From contig JAHCIE010000054.1 in the NCBI GenBank assembly GCA_026129385.1, positions 1 through 14,204 on the forward strand: 14,204 nt of DNA. The letters are read 5' to 3'. Positions 12,997 to 14,204 of this stretch are shown here, piece by piece; the stretch's first letter is position 1, and the number at the start of each line of letters is the position of its first letter. Below the pieces are notes generated by a model that saw only the letters and a list, made by a program, of their open reading frames with translations, searched no databases and was not told the origin of the DNA. A program made the translations under genes and the position numbers. Source of the DNA: Anaerolineae bacterium (GTDB taxonomy: Bacteria > Chloroflexota > Anaerolineae > Epilineales > JAHCIE01).

Positions 12997-13466
12997 ATCG
13001 TCCGGGACGGGGTGGGCTGTTCGTGCGCCTCGCGCTCGATGAGGAGAGTCACCGGTCCGTGGTTGACGAGCTGCACATCCATGGCCGCGCCAAAGCGGCC
13101 AGTGGCGGTGGCGATACCCGCCGCTTGAAGCTGCGCCACGAAATAGTTGACCAGCGGCTCGGCCACCTCCGGCCGAGCCGCCAGCGTGAAGTCGGGCCGC
13201 CGCCCTTTGCGGGCGTCGCCATACAGGGTGAACTGGCTGACGACCAACGCCGCGCCGCCCACATCGGCCAGGGACAGGTTGAACTTACCCTGGTCGTCGC
13301 TAAAGACGCGCAGGCCCGCCACCTTCGCCGCCAGCCACTCCACCTCGGCGCGCGTGTCACCCTCCCGCACGCCCAGCAGCACCAGCAGCCCTGGCCCGAT
13401 GGCCCCGACGGTCTCACCGTCCACCCTCACCGCCGCCTCGCGCACCCGCTGCACCACCGCGCGCAC
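12993..13466 (-). CDS. dtd: D-aminoacyl-tRNA deacylase (D-Tyr-tRNA deacylase)
   Basis: Cytoplasmic homodimer that hydrolyses D-amino acids (and glycine) mischarged onto tRNA, a translation proofreading step. It has 157 residues. Both family signatures are present: SQFTLYGD (77-84) with the SQxT motif, and NHGPVT (135-140) matching NxGPVT, which carries the cross-subunit Gly-Pro. KGRRPDF (87-93) and GRFGAAMDV (123-131) are also typical. The start is GTG at 13466, giving the canonical MRAVVQRV N-terminus; it shares its first base with the TAG stop of the upstream dehydrogenase, with a G-rich site (GGGGG) about six bases before it. The last ten residues (HEQPTPSRTI) extend slightly past the usual end. 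Complete and undamaged. Confidence 0.96.
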   Translation of the reverse strand: MRAVVQRVREAAVRVDGETVGAIGPGLLVLLGVREGDTRAEVEWLAAKVAGLRVFSDDQGKFNLSLADVGGAALVVSQFTLYGDARKGRRPDFTLAARPEVAEPLVNYFVAQLQAAGIATATGRFGAAMDVQLVNHGPVTLLIEREAHEQPTPSRTI

Positions 13467-14204
13467 TAATACCCCCGCTTGCGATCGACAAGATTCAGCA
13501 GCGGGTCATTGTCCAGGAAGCGCCGCAGGTTGTGGGCGAAGACATCGGCCGCCCAATCATCGTAGCGCGGCGTGAAGCCGGAGATGTGCGGCGAGATGAT
13601 GACGTTCTCCATGCCCCATAGCGGGCTGTCAGCGGGGAGCGGCTCCGGCTCGAACACATCGAGACCCGCGCCACCCAGCCGCCCTGCCCGCAGCGCCTCA
13701 ATCAGCGCGGCCTGATCGATCACGCCGCCCCGCGCCACGTTGACCAGGAAAGCGTCGGGCCGCATGGCCGCGATCTCCTCGCGCCCAATCAGTTCGCGCG
13801 TCGCCGGAGTCAGCGGCGTACTAACCACCACGTAGTCGGATAGCACGAGCATGTCGCTGATAGCGTCGGGCGGGTAGTAGCGGGACGGAATGGTCCCGTT
13901 GGGGTCGCCGGTACCCTTGAGCCGCCAGCCGTGATACTGTGGGTCAGAGGTGACCCGCTTCGTCGCCAGGACGCGCATGCCCATCGCCTGCCCCAGCCGC
14001 GCCACCTCGCGGCCAATCGCACCATAGCCTACCAGTCCCAGCGTCATGCCGCGCAGCTCGCGCGGGACGAAGTTGGCCCAGCGGTTCGTCGCCCACTCGG
14101 CGCGCGCCTGATACGCCAGCATACGCGGCACGTGATGCGCCCAGGCCAGCATCAACCCGATCGTATACTCGGCGATGGGCACAGCATGGATGCCAGTCAT
14201 ACTG
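13466..14204 (-). CDS. D-isomer-specific 2-hydroxyacid dehydrogenase (5' partial)
   Basis: NAD(P)-dependent reductase/dehydrogenase of 2-oxo/2-hydroxyacids. About 245 residues are visible; the frame continues past the right edge, so the N-terminal catalytic half-domain (around 80-100 residues) is missing. Counting from the Met at 14200: IHAVPIAEYTIGLML (4-18); Rossmann loop GLVGYGAIGREVA (55-67); catalytic Arg157 in NVARGGVID; Glu184 in DVFEPEP; and His205 in SPHISG. After the second strand the usual acidic ribose-binding residue is replaced by TKR (80-82), which suggests NADP(H). It is followed by an insertion of roughly 15-20 residues (about 88-108) not usual in the family. Substrate (glyoxylate, hydroxypyruvate, phosphoglycerate or other) cannot be assigned. 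It overlaps dtd by one base. Confidence 0.92.
   Translation of the reverse strand, partial: SMTGIHAVPIAEYTIGLMLAWAHHVPRMLAYQARAEWATNRWANFVPRELRGMTLGLVGYGAIGREVARLGQAMGMRVLATKRVTSDPQYHGWRLKGTGDPNGTIPSRYYPPDAISDMLVLSDYVVVSTPLTPATRELIGREEIAAMRPDAFLVNVARGGVIDQAALIEALRAGRLGGAGLDVFEPEPLPADSPLWGMENVIISPHISGFTPRYDDWAADVFAHNLRRFLDNDPLLNLVDRKRGY

Overview
The window is GC-rich, densely packed bacterial chromosome with strong G/C preference at third codon positions. An A2-type caa3-like cytochrome oxidase, an FAD glycolate oxidase set, a bacterial-type alpha-glucan phosphorylase, a DUF3566-like membrane protein and heptanucleotide repeats between genes together suggest a Chloroflexota-like organism (Anaerolineae or a relative). 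That is an inference from gene content, not a phylogenetic result. No rRNA, tRNA, CRISPR array, transposase or phage gene was seen.

Layout. Bases 1-2380 (+) are the end of an aerobic cytochrome c oxidase operon: subunit I (5' end outside the window), III and IV. A strong hairpin at 2398-2435 separates it from a leftward block. That block, read right to left, runs glgP (10356 to 7810), glcD (7727 to 6279), glcE (6271 to 4914, split by one frameshift), a damaged small DUF6504-like gene (4781 to 4470), a heavily frameshifted glcF (4454 to about 3088) and a SAM methyltransferase (about 3087 to 2425). From a divergent intergenic region (10357-10616), two genes run rightward: a type I phosphodiesterase-family hydrolase (10617-11921), apparently leaderless, and a proline-rich two-helix membrane protein (11944-12567). 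On the right, three leftward genes follow: a D-2-hydroxyacid dehydrogenase cut by the window edge, dtd, and a small Cys/His protein with its own strong promoter.

How the genes fit together. The oxidase is a terminal respiratory complex. GlcD, GlcE and GlcF would oxidise glycolate or D-lactate and pass electrons to the membrane, but as written the GlcF reading frame is destroyed. GlgP mobilises stored glucan. Dtd is translation quality control and sits in a one-base overlap with the dehydrogenase.

The most notable features are a patch of dense indels at about 3.07-4.78 kb, unlike its clean neighbours, and period-7 sequence in several intergenic gaps. I found no convincing new defence or biosynthetic system; most of the window is ordinary metabolism.
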